Positions 1 through 4,256 of a DNA stretch of 6,342 nucleotides are shown here, piece by piece. Below the pieces are notes generated by a model. The model was not told the DNA's origin, made no database searches, and saw nothing but the letters and a program-made list of their open reading frames with translations. Both the position numbers and the translations under genes were made by a program. The DNA is from Candidatus Methanoplasma sp. (lineage in GTDB: Archaea; Thermoplasmatota; Thermoplasmata; Methanomassiliicoccales; Methanomethylophilaceae): NCBI GenBank assembly GCA_031274665.1, contig JAISPV010000107.1, positions 1 through 6,342 of the forward strand. Reading direction: 5' to 3'. Each line of letters begins with the position of its first letter. The stretch's first letter is position 1.

Positions 1-127
1 CGTCCGGAACCAGCAGGCTTCCGCAGATGACCGCGTGAGGATCCCCTTCGGGCGATACGGTCGCCAGGACCTTATTGGTCTCCGGACGCCTCAGCATATC
101 TATCACCATAGGGATCAACTTGGCCAT
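1..127 (-). CDS. FMN-binding split-barrel (PNPOx-like) protein, N-terminal part
   Basis: Reading leftward from the ATG at 127-125 gives 42 in-frame codons with no stop before the window edge, so the gene continues outside. The fragment (starts MAKLIPMVIDML) aligns along its whole length with the N-terminus of the neighbouring gene at 194-592: both share an initial helix, a KVL-T-S strand, a PHA motif and a GS turn. This is the first beta-hairpin of the pyridoxamine 5'-phosphate oxidase-like FMN-binding split barrel. It is therefore a tandem paralogue, the downstream member of the pair. A possible ribosome site (GCAGGT on the minus strand) precedes the start by about 6 nt. The 66-nt gap to the upstream paralogue has no convincing TATA box, so co-transcription is likely. 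The substrate is unknown: this superfamily includes flavin reductases, F420- or FMN-dependent enzymes and FMN-storage proteins. Confidence 0.8.
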   Translation of the reverse strand, partial: MAKLIPMVIDMLRRPETNKVLATVSPEGDPHAVICGSLLVPD

Positions 128-193
128 GCGTATACCTGCTGTCAGATCTGGACTGAAATGGGTTTTGGAGTGGTTTGATGGGAGTCTGTTCTA

Positions 194-592
194 TCAAGCC
201 AGTTTTGTCCCGGCATTCGGAGACGCGCTCTGGTCGAACACGGCTTCCACTTTGAACACCCAGACGGCCGCAGCCTTAAGTCCTATCGCCTCGAGCTCCT
301 TATTCATGATATCGATCTCCGGGCCCTTGTCCAGGCGTGCTTTTGCAGTACATTCTATCTCATAAGATTCCATTCCGGAAACAACAAGGAATGACGCTTT
401 CGGGTTCTCGGAAAGGTTCTTTGCCGATGTTCTCATCAGTATCTCTCCGACGATCATCGTTTCGGCCGAGGGGGCCGCGATGCTGCCGGCGACTATTGCG
501 TGAGGTTTTGCGTCCTTTGACGATGTCACAAGGACCTTGGTCGATGTCCGGGCTCTGATCAGATCCAGTACTTTATTTGGGATATTTGCCAT
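194..592 (-). CDS. Pyridoxamine 5'-phosphate oxidase-like FMN-binding protein
   Basis: This 132-residue protein is the usual size of a single-domain FMN-binding split barrel. An N-terminal helix (residues 1-15) is followed by KVLVTSS with the family PHA motif at 30-32 (substrate/flavin face). Residues 50-70 read GE-L-RTS-KNL-ENPKASFLV, the conserved strand and helix that contact the FMN phosphate in this family (T-KNL--NP). The C-terminal strand is at about 109-118. The ATG at 592 is preceded on the minus strand by GGTGG four nt away, which supports this start. The protein probably acts in the cytoplasm as a dimer binding FMN; its substrate cannot be read from sequence, and true pyridoxamine phosphate oxidase activity is unlikely for so short a form. 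It is the first of two tandem paralogues and lies downstream of a PAS gene and a small membrane protein gene on the same strand. Confidence 0.85.
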   Translation of the reverse strand: MANIPNKVLDLIRARTSTKVLVTSSKDAKPHAIVAGSIAAPSAETMIVGEILMRTSAKNLSENPKASFLVVSGMESYEIECTAKARLDKGPEIDIMNKELEAIGLKAAAVWVFKVEAVFDQSASPNAGTKLA

Positions 593-596
593 TTGA

Positions 597-601
597 CCAC
601 C
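597..601 (-). promoter_or_regulatory. Ribosome binding site of the PNPOx-like gene
   Basis: The minus strand reads GGTGG four nt before the ATG at 592. The predicted transcript start is near 602, so the leader would be only about 10 nt and just large enough to hold this site. Confidence 0.45.
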
Positions 602-622
602 AAAATAGAAATCGACCTACAC

Positions 623-634
623 GTATATTTTAAG
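623..634 (-). promoter_or_regulatory. TATA-like promoter element of the PNPOx-like gene
   Basis: The minus strand reads CTTAAAATATAC, centred about 36 nt before the ATG at 592. With archaeal TATA-to-start spacing of about 26 nt this predicts a transcript with a leader of about 10 nt. Nearly the same element (CTTAAAATAC) precedes the ferredoxin gene at 2554-2563. Confidence 0.5.
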
Positions 635-664
635 AACGGTCGTCCTGCAAGAACAGCTGGGATA

Positions 665-769
665 TCACAGCTCTTTCGGTCTTTTGATCTTGTTCATTAT
701 CAATATTACGGCGGCGTAACAGACGATCGCCCCAATGCAGATAAAGAACTCCGATATCGGTATGGTCAC
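665..769 (-). CDS. Small single-pass membrane protein, 34 residues
   Basis: The minus strand carries a GTG-initiated frame of 34 codons ending in TGA. Residues 1-7 are short and neutral to acidic (MTIPISE), residues 8-25 are an unbroken hydrophobic helix (FFICIGAIVCYAAVILIM), and residues 26-34 form a lysine/arginine-rich tail (NKIKRPKEL). By the positive-inside rule the C-terminus would be cytoplasmic. No homologue is recognised. GTG is the only ordinary start upstream of the helix: an in-frame TAG lies eight codons before it. No good ribosome site exists (GGGAG is only one nt from GTG), but a TATA-like box is centred about 26 nt upstream, which fits a leaderless mRNA. The gene fills most of the gap between the PAS gene (25 nt upstream) and the PNPOx-like gene (72 nt downstream). 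The clean segregation of hydrophobic and basic residues argues for real coding, but length alone does not prove it. Confidence 0.5.
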   Translation of the reverse strand: MTIPISEFFICIGAIVCYAAVILIMNKIKRPKEL

Positions 770-789
770 GCTCCCGTGTATCGTATATC

Positions 790-798
790 GCTATTTAT
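790..798 (-). promoter_or_regulatory. TATA-like element of the small membrane protein gene
   Basis: The minus strand reads AATAAATAG at about 798-790, centred some 26 nt before the GTG at 769. It overlaps the TAA stop codon of the PAS gene (797-795). The spacing predicts a transcript beginning at or next to the GTG. Being AT-rich at a stop codon, it could also be coincidental. Confidence 0.35.
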
Positions 799-1157
799 TC
801 ATTGTTGTCGATCAAACGGATGTGCTGAACGACGATCTTCAGCTTCCCGTCCTTAAAATACGGGATCGGCTCGCATTCGTGTTCGCCGTTCGTGTTCTTG
901 CATTTGAACTTGCATCCGCAGTGATGCGGCCCTCCCATTGTGTGGTTCGCTATGCATTTGTCGCAGCAGCAGGTGGCTCCGAAAAGTCTGTAGCATTTCG
1001 ATCCGACCGCGTTCTCTATGTTGATCTTCAGCCCGCGCTGTGCGGCGCGGTTCATCCATATCACGTTCCCTTCGGGGTCGTTGATCACTATCATGTCATC
1101 TACTTCATCCAATATCATGTTGAGAAGTCTCTCCGCAAAAATCTCGTCGATGCTCAT
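795..1157 (-). CDS. Stand-alone PAS-domain protein with a Cys/His-rich insert
   Basis: The gene encodes 120 residues. Residues 8-50 match a PAS N-cap and core (LLNMILDEVDDMIVINDPEGNV followed by a W-N-AA helix). Residues 51-58 are the VGSKCYRLF segment seen in many archaeal and proteobacterial sensory PAS domains of the GkkCYe-f--------C--C type. Between 55 and 95 there are nine cysteines (55, 63, 64, 65, 68, 80, 82, 86, 95) and His 72, 78, 79 and 93, enough for a metal, Fe-S or redox site. Residues 96-116 are the final PAS strands (PIPYFKDGKLKIVVQHIRLI). There is no kinase, HTH or other output domain, so it would act by protein contact or as a free redox or ligand sensor. The ATG at 1157 is preferred over an in-frame ATG at 1229, because the extra 24 residues do not look like PAS sequence and would cover the TATA box. 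The gene is divergent from the reductase gene at 1368. Confidence 0.8.
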   Translation of the reverse strand: MSIDEIFAERLLNMILDEVDDMIVINDPEGNVIWMNRAAQRGLKINIENAVGSKCYRLFGATCCCDKCIANHTMGGPHHCGCKFKCKNTNGEHECEPIPYFKDGKLKIVVQHIRLIDNNE

Positions 1158-1181
1158 GACGATATTGCATCGCAGTATGGC

Positions 1182-1189
1182 ATAAATAA
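1182..1189 (-). promoter_or_regulatory. TATA-like promoter element of the PAS gene
   Basis: The minus strand reads TTATTTAT, centred about 28 nt upstream of the ATG at 1157. No Shine-Dalgarno sequence lies before that ATG, so a leaderless or nearly leaderless transcript is inferred. This placement also decides the start in favour of 1157 over 1229. Confidence 0.5.
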
Positions 1190-1240
1190 CTATGATGCAA
1201 GCGGGAGGGCGCGAGGGGGGTATTTTCATTCTTTTCGACT

Positions 1241-1261
1241 ATTCGTAGAAATTCTACGAAT
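1241..1261. promoter_or_regulatory. Perfect 21-bp palindrome, candidate operator
   Basis: Two perfect 10-bp arms, ATTCGTAGAA and TTCTACGAAT, flank a single central A. The near-absent loop argues against an RNA hairpin and for a DNA site bound by a dimeric regulator. It lies in the divergent region between the PAS gene and the reductase gene, about 52 bp upstream of the PAS TATA-like box and 75 bp upstream of the reductase TATA-like box. The regulator is unknown and not encoded in the window unless it lies outside. Confidence 0.6.
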
Positions 1262-1314
1262 TTCATTGCGGGAGAGAGAAAAAATGAAATTATCATACTA
1301 AAAAGGACAAAAAA

Positions 1315-1329
1315 CCATAACGCCTATGG
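1315..1329. repeat. Short inverted repeat upstream of the reductase TATA box
   Basis: CCATA and TATGG flank a five-base spacer, ending 7 bp before the TATA-like box at 1337. The position suits a second operator half-site pair or activator site, but arms of five bases are expected by chance fairly often. Confidence 0.25.
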
Positions 1330-1336
1330 GACAACA

Positions 1337-1344
1337 TTTTATAC
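1337..1344 (+). promoter_or_regulatory. TATA-like promoter element of the reductase gene
   Basis: TTTTATAC is centred 27-28 nt before the ATG at 1368. The bases just before that ATG (GCTCCTAAA) contain no Shine-Dalgarno sequence, so a leaderless mRNA is inferred. Confidence 0.55.
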
Positions 1345-1367
1345 GGGTAAAATAGTACGCTCCTAAA

Positions 1368-2303
1368 ATGCACTATGACGTCGTCATTATCGGCGCCGGG
1401 CCGGGGGGACTTACGGCCGGCATCTATGCCAAGTCGAAGATGATGAATGCCCTGATAATAGAGGCGGGGCGCGTCGGCGGACAGCTGACCAGCTTGTATC
1501 CCGAGAAGGGGATACACAATTATCCGGGTTTCGAGACCATCCAGGCGAGAAAGTTGTCTGACAGATTATATGCTCAGGCGGAATCGATGGGCTGCGACAT
1601 ACGTGAGAACGAGAGGGTCACAGAGATCAACGACGGGAAAGAAGAACTTTTGATAGTGACAAAGAAAGAGACATACCATACCAAATCCGTGATCATTGCG
1701 ATCGGGATGGGGAGCTTCCATCCGAAGAAGATGGAATGTCCGGGCGAAGAAAAGCTGACTGATAAAGGGGTGACGTACATCCTCCCGGTAAAAGAGGAAC
1801 TCGTAGGGCAGAAGGTCGTCATGTTCGGAGGGGGCAACAGCGCAATAGAGATGGCTCTCATCGCCGACACCGTCACTGACACGACAATAGTGCACAGAAA
1901 GCCGGAGTTCAGGGCCGACGAGGCCAACGTCGACAGCCTCAAGCACAGCAATATCAAGACAATAATGAGTGCGAACGTCGTGTCGTTCAACGGAGAGGAT
2001 TCCCTTAAAAGCGTCACATTGGACCAAGGGGGGAGGAAGCTCGATGTCCCTGTGGACCTGGCGGTCATCAATATCGGGATCAATTCCGACCTTACAGATC
2101 TGAAGAACTGGGGCATCGACCTTACCGCGGAAGGGCTGGTGAAAGTTGATTTCGATATGAGGACAAACCGCGGCGGCATATTCGCCTGCGGGGATGTGGT
2201 CGATTACCCGGGGAAATACAAACAGATCATAACGGCCTGCGGAGAGGCTGCCACCGCGGTCGTCAGTTCATACAAATTTGTGAAAAAACCATACTGGGCA
2301 TGA
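1368..2303 (+). CDS. Ferredoxin-NADP+ reductase-like flavoprotein (TrxR fold, no CxxC)
   Basis: This 311-residue protein has the two-dinucleotide-domain fold of low-molecular-weight thioredoxin reductases. The FAD-binding GAGPGG is at 9-14, GGQL at 37-40 and YPEK at 44-47. The NAD(P)-binding GGGNSA is at 154-159, HRKPEFR at 176-182 (where TrxR has HRR--FRA for the NADPH phosphate), and the FAD-binding CGD motif at 274-276. The redox-active CxxC expected near residues 135-140 is absent: that stretch reads VTYILP, and the only cysteines are 76, 124, 274 and 291. The GGQLTSLYPEK segment closely resembles the GGQLTALYPEK of type 2 ferredoxin-NADP+ reductases (YumC/chlorobial FNR class), so transfer of electrons between NAD(P)H and ferredoxin is more likely than thioredoxin reduction. 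It lacks the longer C-terminal tail of the bacterial enzymes (about 330 residues or more). A ferredoxin gene lies tail to tail, which fits this role. Automated pipelines may label it trxB. Confidence 0.8.
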   Translation: MHYDVVIIGAGPGGLTAGIYAKSKMMNALIIEAGRVGGQLTSLYPEKGIHNYPGFETIQARKLSDRLYAQAESMGCDIRENERVTEINDGKEELLIVTKKETYHTKSVIIAIGMGSFHPKKMECPGEEKLTDKGVTYILPVKEELVGQKVVMFGGGNSAIEMALIADTVTDTTIVHRKPEFRADEANVDSLKHSNIKTIMSANVVSFNGEDSLKSVTLDQGGRKLDVPVDLAVINIGINSDLTDLKNWGIDLTAEGLVKVDFDMRTNRGGIFACGDVVDYPGKYKQIITACGEAATAVVSSYKFVKKPYWA

Positions 2304-2308
2304 AATTG

Positions 2309-2342
2309 TTTTCTCAGCGGTCGCCCGCTGACATGGTTTTTT
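2309..2342 (+). terminator. Hairpin with T-run after the reductase gene
   Basis: TCAGCGG (2314-2320) and CCGCTGA (2325-2331) form a perfect 7-bp stem with a TCGC loop, followed by a six-T run at 2337-2342. It begins 10 nt after the reductase stop codon. The hairpin would also form in the convergent ferredoxin transcript, which ends just right of it, although there the U-rich tail is weak. Confidence 0.6.
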
Positions 2343-2354
2343 GACCCTTCCGGA

Positions 2355-2519
2355 TCATTCCACTATCGCCGATGAGGGGCACTCGTCAACGCATGCTCCG
2401 CAGTCAACGCATTTGTCGCTGTTGATGATGGCTACATCATCGACCGTTATCGCGTCCTGAGGACCTCCGTCTACGCATGCTCCGCATGCTACGCATTCTG
2501 CGTCTATGACTTTTACCAT
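2355..2519 (-). CDS. Small 4Fe-4S ferredoxin with one cluster cysteine missing
   Basis: The minus strand encodes a 54-residue bacterial-type dicluster ferredoxin with two pseudo-repeats. The first motif has C9, C12 and C15 but glycine at 19, reading CVACGACVDGGP; the second is complete with C37, C40, C43 and C47 (CVDCGACVDECP). In this family the fourth cysteine of each motif ligates the other cluster, so C9/C12/C15/C47 can bind a normal [4Fe-4S], while C37/C40/C43 lack their partner. That site could hold a [3Fe-4S] cluster, a [4Fe-4S] with a non-cysteine ligand, or nothing. The start is supported by AGGTG 7 nt upstream and a TATA-like box. It would be a cytoplasmic electron carrier, and its tail-to-tail neighbour is a ferredoxin-NADP+ reductase-like protein. 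The frame is intact and the glycine codon is clear (GGT). Confidence 0.9.
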   Translation of the reverse strand: MVKVIDAECVACGACVDGGPQDAITVDDVAIINSDKCVDCGACVDECPSSAIVE

Positions 2520-2526
2520 GGTTTAA

Positions 2527-2531
2527 CACCT
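2527..2531 (-). promoter_or_regulatory. Ribosome binding site of the ferredoxin gene
   Basis: The minus strand reads AGGTG 7 nt before the ATG at 2519, and fixes that ATG as the start. Confidence 0.55.
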
Positions 2532-2553
2532 GTCCCCCAATAATCTTTGTAAA

Positions 2554-2563
2554 GTATTTTAAG
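2554..2563 (-). promoter_or_regulatory. TATA-like promoter element of the ferredoxin gene
   Basis: The minus strand reads CTTAAAATAC, centred about 39 nt upstream of the ferredoxin ATG. This predicts a leader of about 13 nt that includes the AGGTG ribosome site. Confidence 0.5.
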
Positions 2564-2624
2564 ATTTCCGAGATACGCTGGCACCTTTAGATCGGCGGAT
2601 CCGGCGGCGTCTTTCTTCATCAGA

Positions 2625-2632
2625 TTTAATAC
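2625..2632 (+). promoter_or_regulatory. TATA-like promoter element of the amidohydrolase gene
   Basis: TTTAATAC is centred about 25 nt before the ATG at 2653. No ribosome site precedes that ATG (the bases are CATACATTGCC), so a leaderless transcript is inferred. Confidence 0.5.
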
Positions 2633-2652
2633 TGATACATGCATACATTGCC

Positions 2653-3696
2653 ATGGATGTGCTGAACGGAACCGTGCTGACCGAGGATGGTCTCATCAAC
2701 GGATACGTGTGCATTGAGAAAGGCGTTGTGATGTCCATAGAGGAAGGGGCGCCCCCGAGGCCGCCTCTCGCGACCGGCCTTATCGTGCCCCCGCTGGTAA
2801 ACTCTCACACCCATTGTGCTGATGCGGGATTGAAGATATCCCCGGGGATGACGATCGAAGAACTGGTCGCTCCCCCGAACGGACTCAAGCATGTTTACCT
2901 GAGGGGCCTCGATGACCGCGTCCTTGAGAACGACATCAGAAAATATGCGGACATCTCCCACGGGAACGGGATAGGTACCTTCATTGATTTCAGAGAGGGA
3001 GGAGAAAGGGGGTGCAGGGTCCTCAGAAAAGCTGCTCCGTCATCGATGATATTTGGCAGGCCCGTAAGCAAAGAGTATGACCCAGAAGAAATATCCCGGA
3101 TACTGGATGTTGCGGACGGCATAGGTATTTCCGGCATATCCGACATGGATCACAGATACATAGAAAAAGCGGCGGACCAGACCCGAGAAAGGGGGAAGAT
3201 GTTCGCTGTCCATTCCAGCGAGAGGGCGCGGGAGGACATAGACCTCATACTTTCATTCGACCCCGCTTTCATAGTGCATATGACGGAAGCGACCGATTCG
3301 GATCTGCTGAAGTGCGCCGAGTCCGAAGTACCGATCGTGGTATGCGCCAGGTCCAACCTTTATTTCAATAGGGCGCCTCCTTTGAAAAGGATGCTTGACA
3401 GCGGCGTCGATGTTGCGATAGGGACCGACAATGCGATGCTGTGCGAACCTGATATGCGCGTGGAGGCCTCGGCCTTCATAGACATTCTTCTCTCCCAGGG
3501 CGGGTCTGCAGACGACATCGTCGACCCACTGTTAAAAAACGGAAGAAAAATATTATATCCGCACAATAAAATCCCTGTATCCGTTGGAATGGCGGCTGAT
3601 CTGACCGTGCTTCCTTTCTCCGGAGAATTCAGTATCAAGAAAGTGTTGCAGAACAGAGACCCGGTATTCAGAAATGAGCCAAAAAGAGGGGAATGA
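2653..3696 (+). CDS. Amidohydrolase-superfamily metal-dependent hydrolase/deaminase
   Basis: This 347-residue protein begins with the small beta-sandwich strands typical of cyclic amidohydrolases (VLNGTVLTEDGLINGYVCIEKGVV) and then GLIVPPLVNSHTHCADA, with the metal-binding H52-x-H54. Further expected ligands and acids are H187 with E190 three residues on (VHSSE, resembling the HxxE proton shuttle of cytosine/guanine-type deaminases), H209 (IVHMTEA), the CARSN segment at 231-235 (cf. C-xSN in chlorohydrolase/deaminase relatives) and D259 in IGTDNAML. A bridging carboxylated lysine is not evident, which favours a mononuclear deaminase-like site. The C-terminal PVSVGMAADLTVL is the return to the beta-sandwich. 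It is shorter than the roughly 400-450 residues of 5'-deoxyadenosine or chlorohydrolase-type deaminases, so the substrate is left open. It is probably transcribed with the UspA gene, which starts one nt after its stop. Confidence 0.85.
   Translation: MDVLNGTVLTEDGLINGYVCIEKGVVMSIEEGAPPRPPLATGLIVPPLVNSHTHCADAGLKISPGMTIEELVAPPNGLKHVYLRGLDDRVLENDIRKYADISHGNGIGTFIDFREGGERGCRVLRKAAPSSMIFGRPVSKEYDPEEISRILDVADGIGISGISDMDHRYIEKAADQTRERGKMFAVHSSERAREDIDLILSFDPAFIVHMTEATDSDLLKCAESEVPIVVCARSNLYFNRAPPLKRMLDSGVDVAIGTDNAMLCEPDMRVEASAFIDILLSQGGSADDIVDPLLKNGRKILYPHNKIPVSVGMAADLTVLPFSGEFSIKKVLQNRDPVFRNEPKRGE
3686..3691 (+). promoter_or_regulatory. Ribosome binding site of the UspA gene
   Basis: GAGGGG lies 6 nt before the ATG at 3698, inside the last codons of the amidohydrolase. 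It decides the UspA start in favour of 3698 over the in-frame ATG at 3674. Confidence 0.7.
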
Positions 3697-3697
3697 A

Positions 3698-4147
3698 ATG
3701 GATTTCAAAAAAATACTCGTGCCGACCGACGGAAGCGAGTTCACAAAGTATGCTGTGGACATTGCCATTGAACTGGCGGGATTATCTAACGGAAAGGTCA
3801 CCGCACTGTTCGTCCTCGACAGGTCGATCTATACGAATTCACCGATGGACACAGCGTTGGTGAGCGTACATGACACACTTGACAAAGAAGGCAGATACGC
3901 TACGAAGTATGTCGCAGAAAAGGCAAGGGCCGCAGGTGTGGAAGTAGAGGAGAAGCTTCTTGAAGGCACGCCGGCAAAGGCCATACTTCAGGAAGCAGAG
4001 GCAGGGGGATACGACGTCATCGTCATGGGCACCCTCGGAAGGACGGGCATATCGAAGCTCCTGATGGGTAGTGTCGCCGAGAAGATCGTGCAGAATGCGA
4101 AATGCCCGGTAATGGTCGCCAAATCACCGGCGATCGCGAAGGAATGA
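3698..4147 (+). CDS. Universal stress protein (UspA family), ATP-binding type
   Basis: This 149-residue single-domain protein has the alpha/beta UspA fold. The first strand and loop are KKILVPTDGSE (residues 4-14), the VTALFVLD strand is at 34-41, and the ATP-binding signature G-x2-G-x9-G-S is intact as G111, G114, G124 and S125. It ends with the CPVMVAK strand (136-142). The intact signature suggests an ATP-binding, MJ0577-like form, not the UspA form that lacks nucleotide. Such proteins are cytoplasmic dimers acting as nucleotide-responsive regulators; the partner is unknown. An upstream in-frame ATG (3674) would add eight residues, but the GAGGGG site and the family-typical start MDFKKILVP support 3698. 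The start lies one nt after the amidohydrolase stop, so translation of the two is likely coupled. Confidence 0.92.
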   Translation: MDFKKILVPTDGSEFTKYAVDIAIELAGLSNGKVTALFVLDRSIYTNSPMDTALVSVHDTLDKEGRYATKYVAEKARAAGVEVEEKLLEGTPAKAILQEAEAGGYDVIVMGTLGRTGISKLLMGSVAEKIVQNAKCPVMVAKSPAIAKE

Positions 4148-4169
4148 CCGCCTGATCCAATCAATGCAC

Positions 4170-4176
4170 TTAATTA
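4170..4176 (+). promoter_or_regulatory. TATA-like promoter element before the CBS/glyS genes
   Basis: TTAATTA is centred about 24 nt before the GTG at 4197 and 84 nt before the ATG at 4257. It implies a transcript start near 4198, giving either a leaderless GTG start or a leader of about 60 nt. Confidence 0.4.
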
Positions 4177-4256
4177 CCTAAAGGCGAATTACCGCCGTGA
4201 TACCGCAGAAAAAGTTTCATGCTTTTCTTTGGTATGTATTCAGAGGACGATTCGGA

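Noticed and set aside
655..672. Short inverted repeat AGCTG / CAGCT spanning the small protein stop codon
   Set aside because: Five-base arms with an eight-base loop and no U-run are too weak to call a terminator or operator.
593..856. Plus-strand open frame of 87 codons starting with TTG
   Set aside because: It covers the promoter of the PNPOx-like gene and the antisense of the small membrane protein, with no family resemblance.
1158..1229. N-terminal extension of the PAS protein from the in-frame ATG at 1229
   Set aside because: The 24 extra residues do not resemble PAS sequence and overlie the TATA-like box at 1182-1189; the ATG at 1157 fits the promoter spacing.
735..1301. Plus-strand open frame of 188 codons
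   Set aside because: It is antisense to the PAS gene, has no recognisable domain and no promoter or ribosome site; the minus strand encodes clear PAS motifs.
1574..2179. Minus-strand open frame of 201 codons inside the reductase gene
   Set aside because: It is a shadow frame of a gene with intact FAD and NAD(P) motifs; its serine-rich composition is typical of antisense translation.
2593..2608. CGGCGG repeated twice around a CGGATCCG palindrome between the ferredoxin and amidohydrolase promoters
   Set aside because: It is short and of low complexity; nothing distinguishes it from chance.
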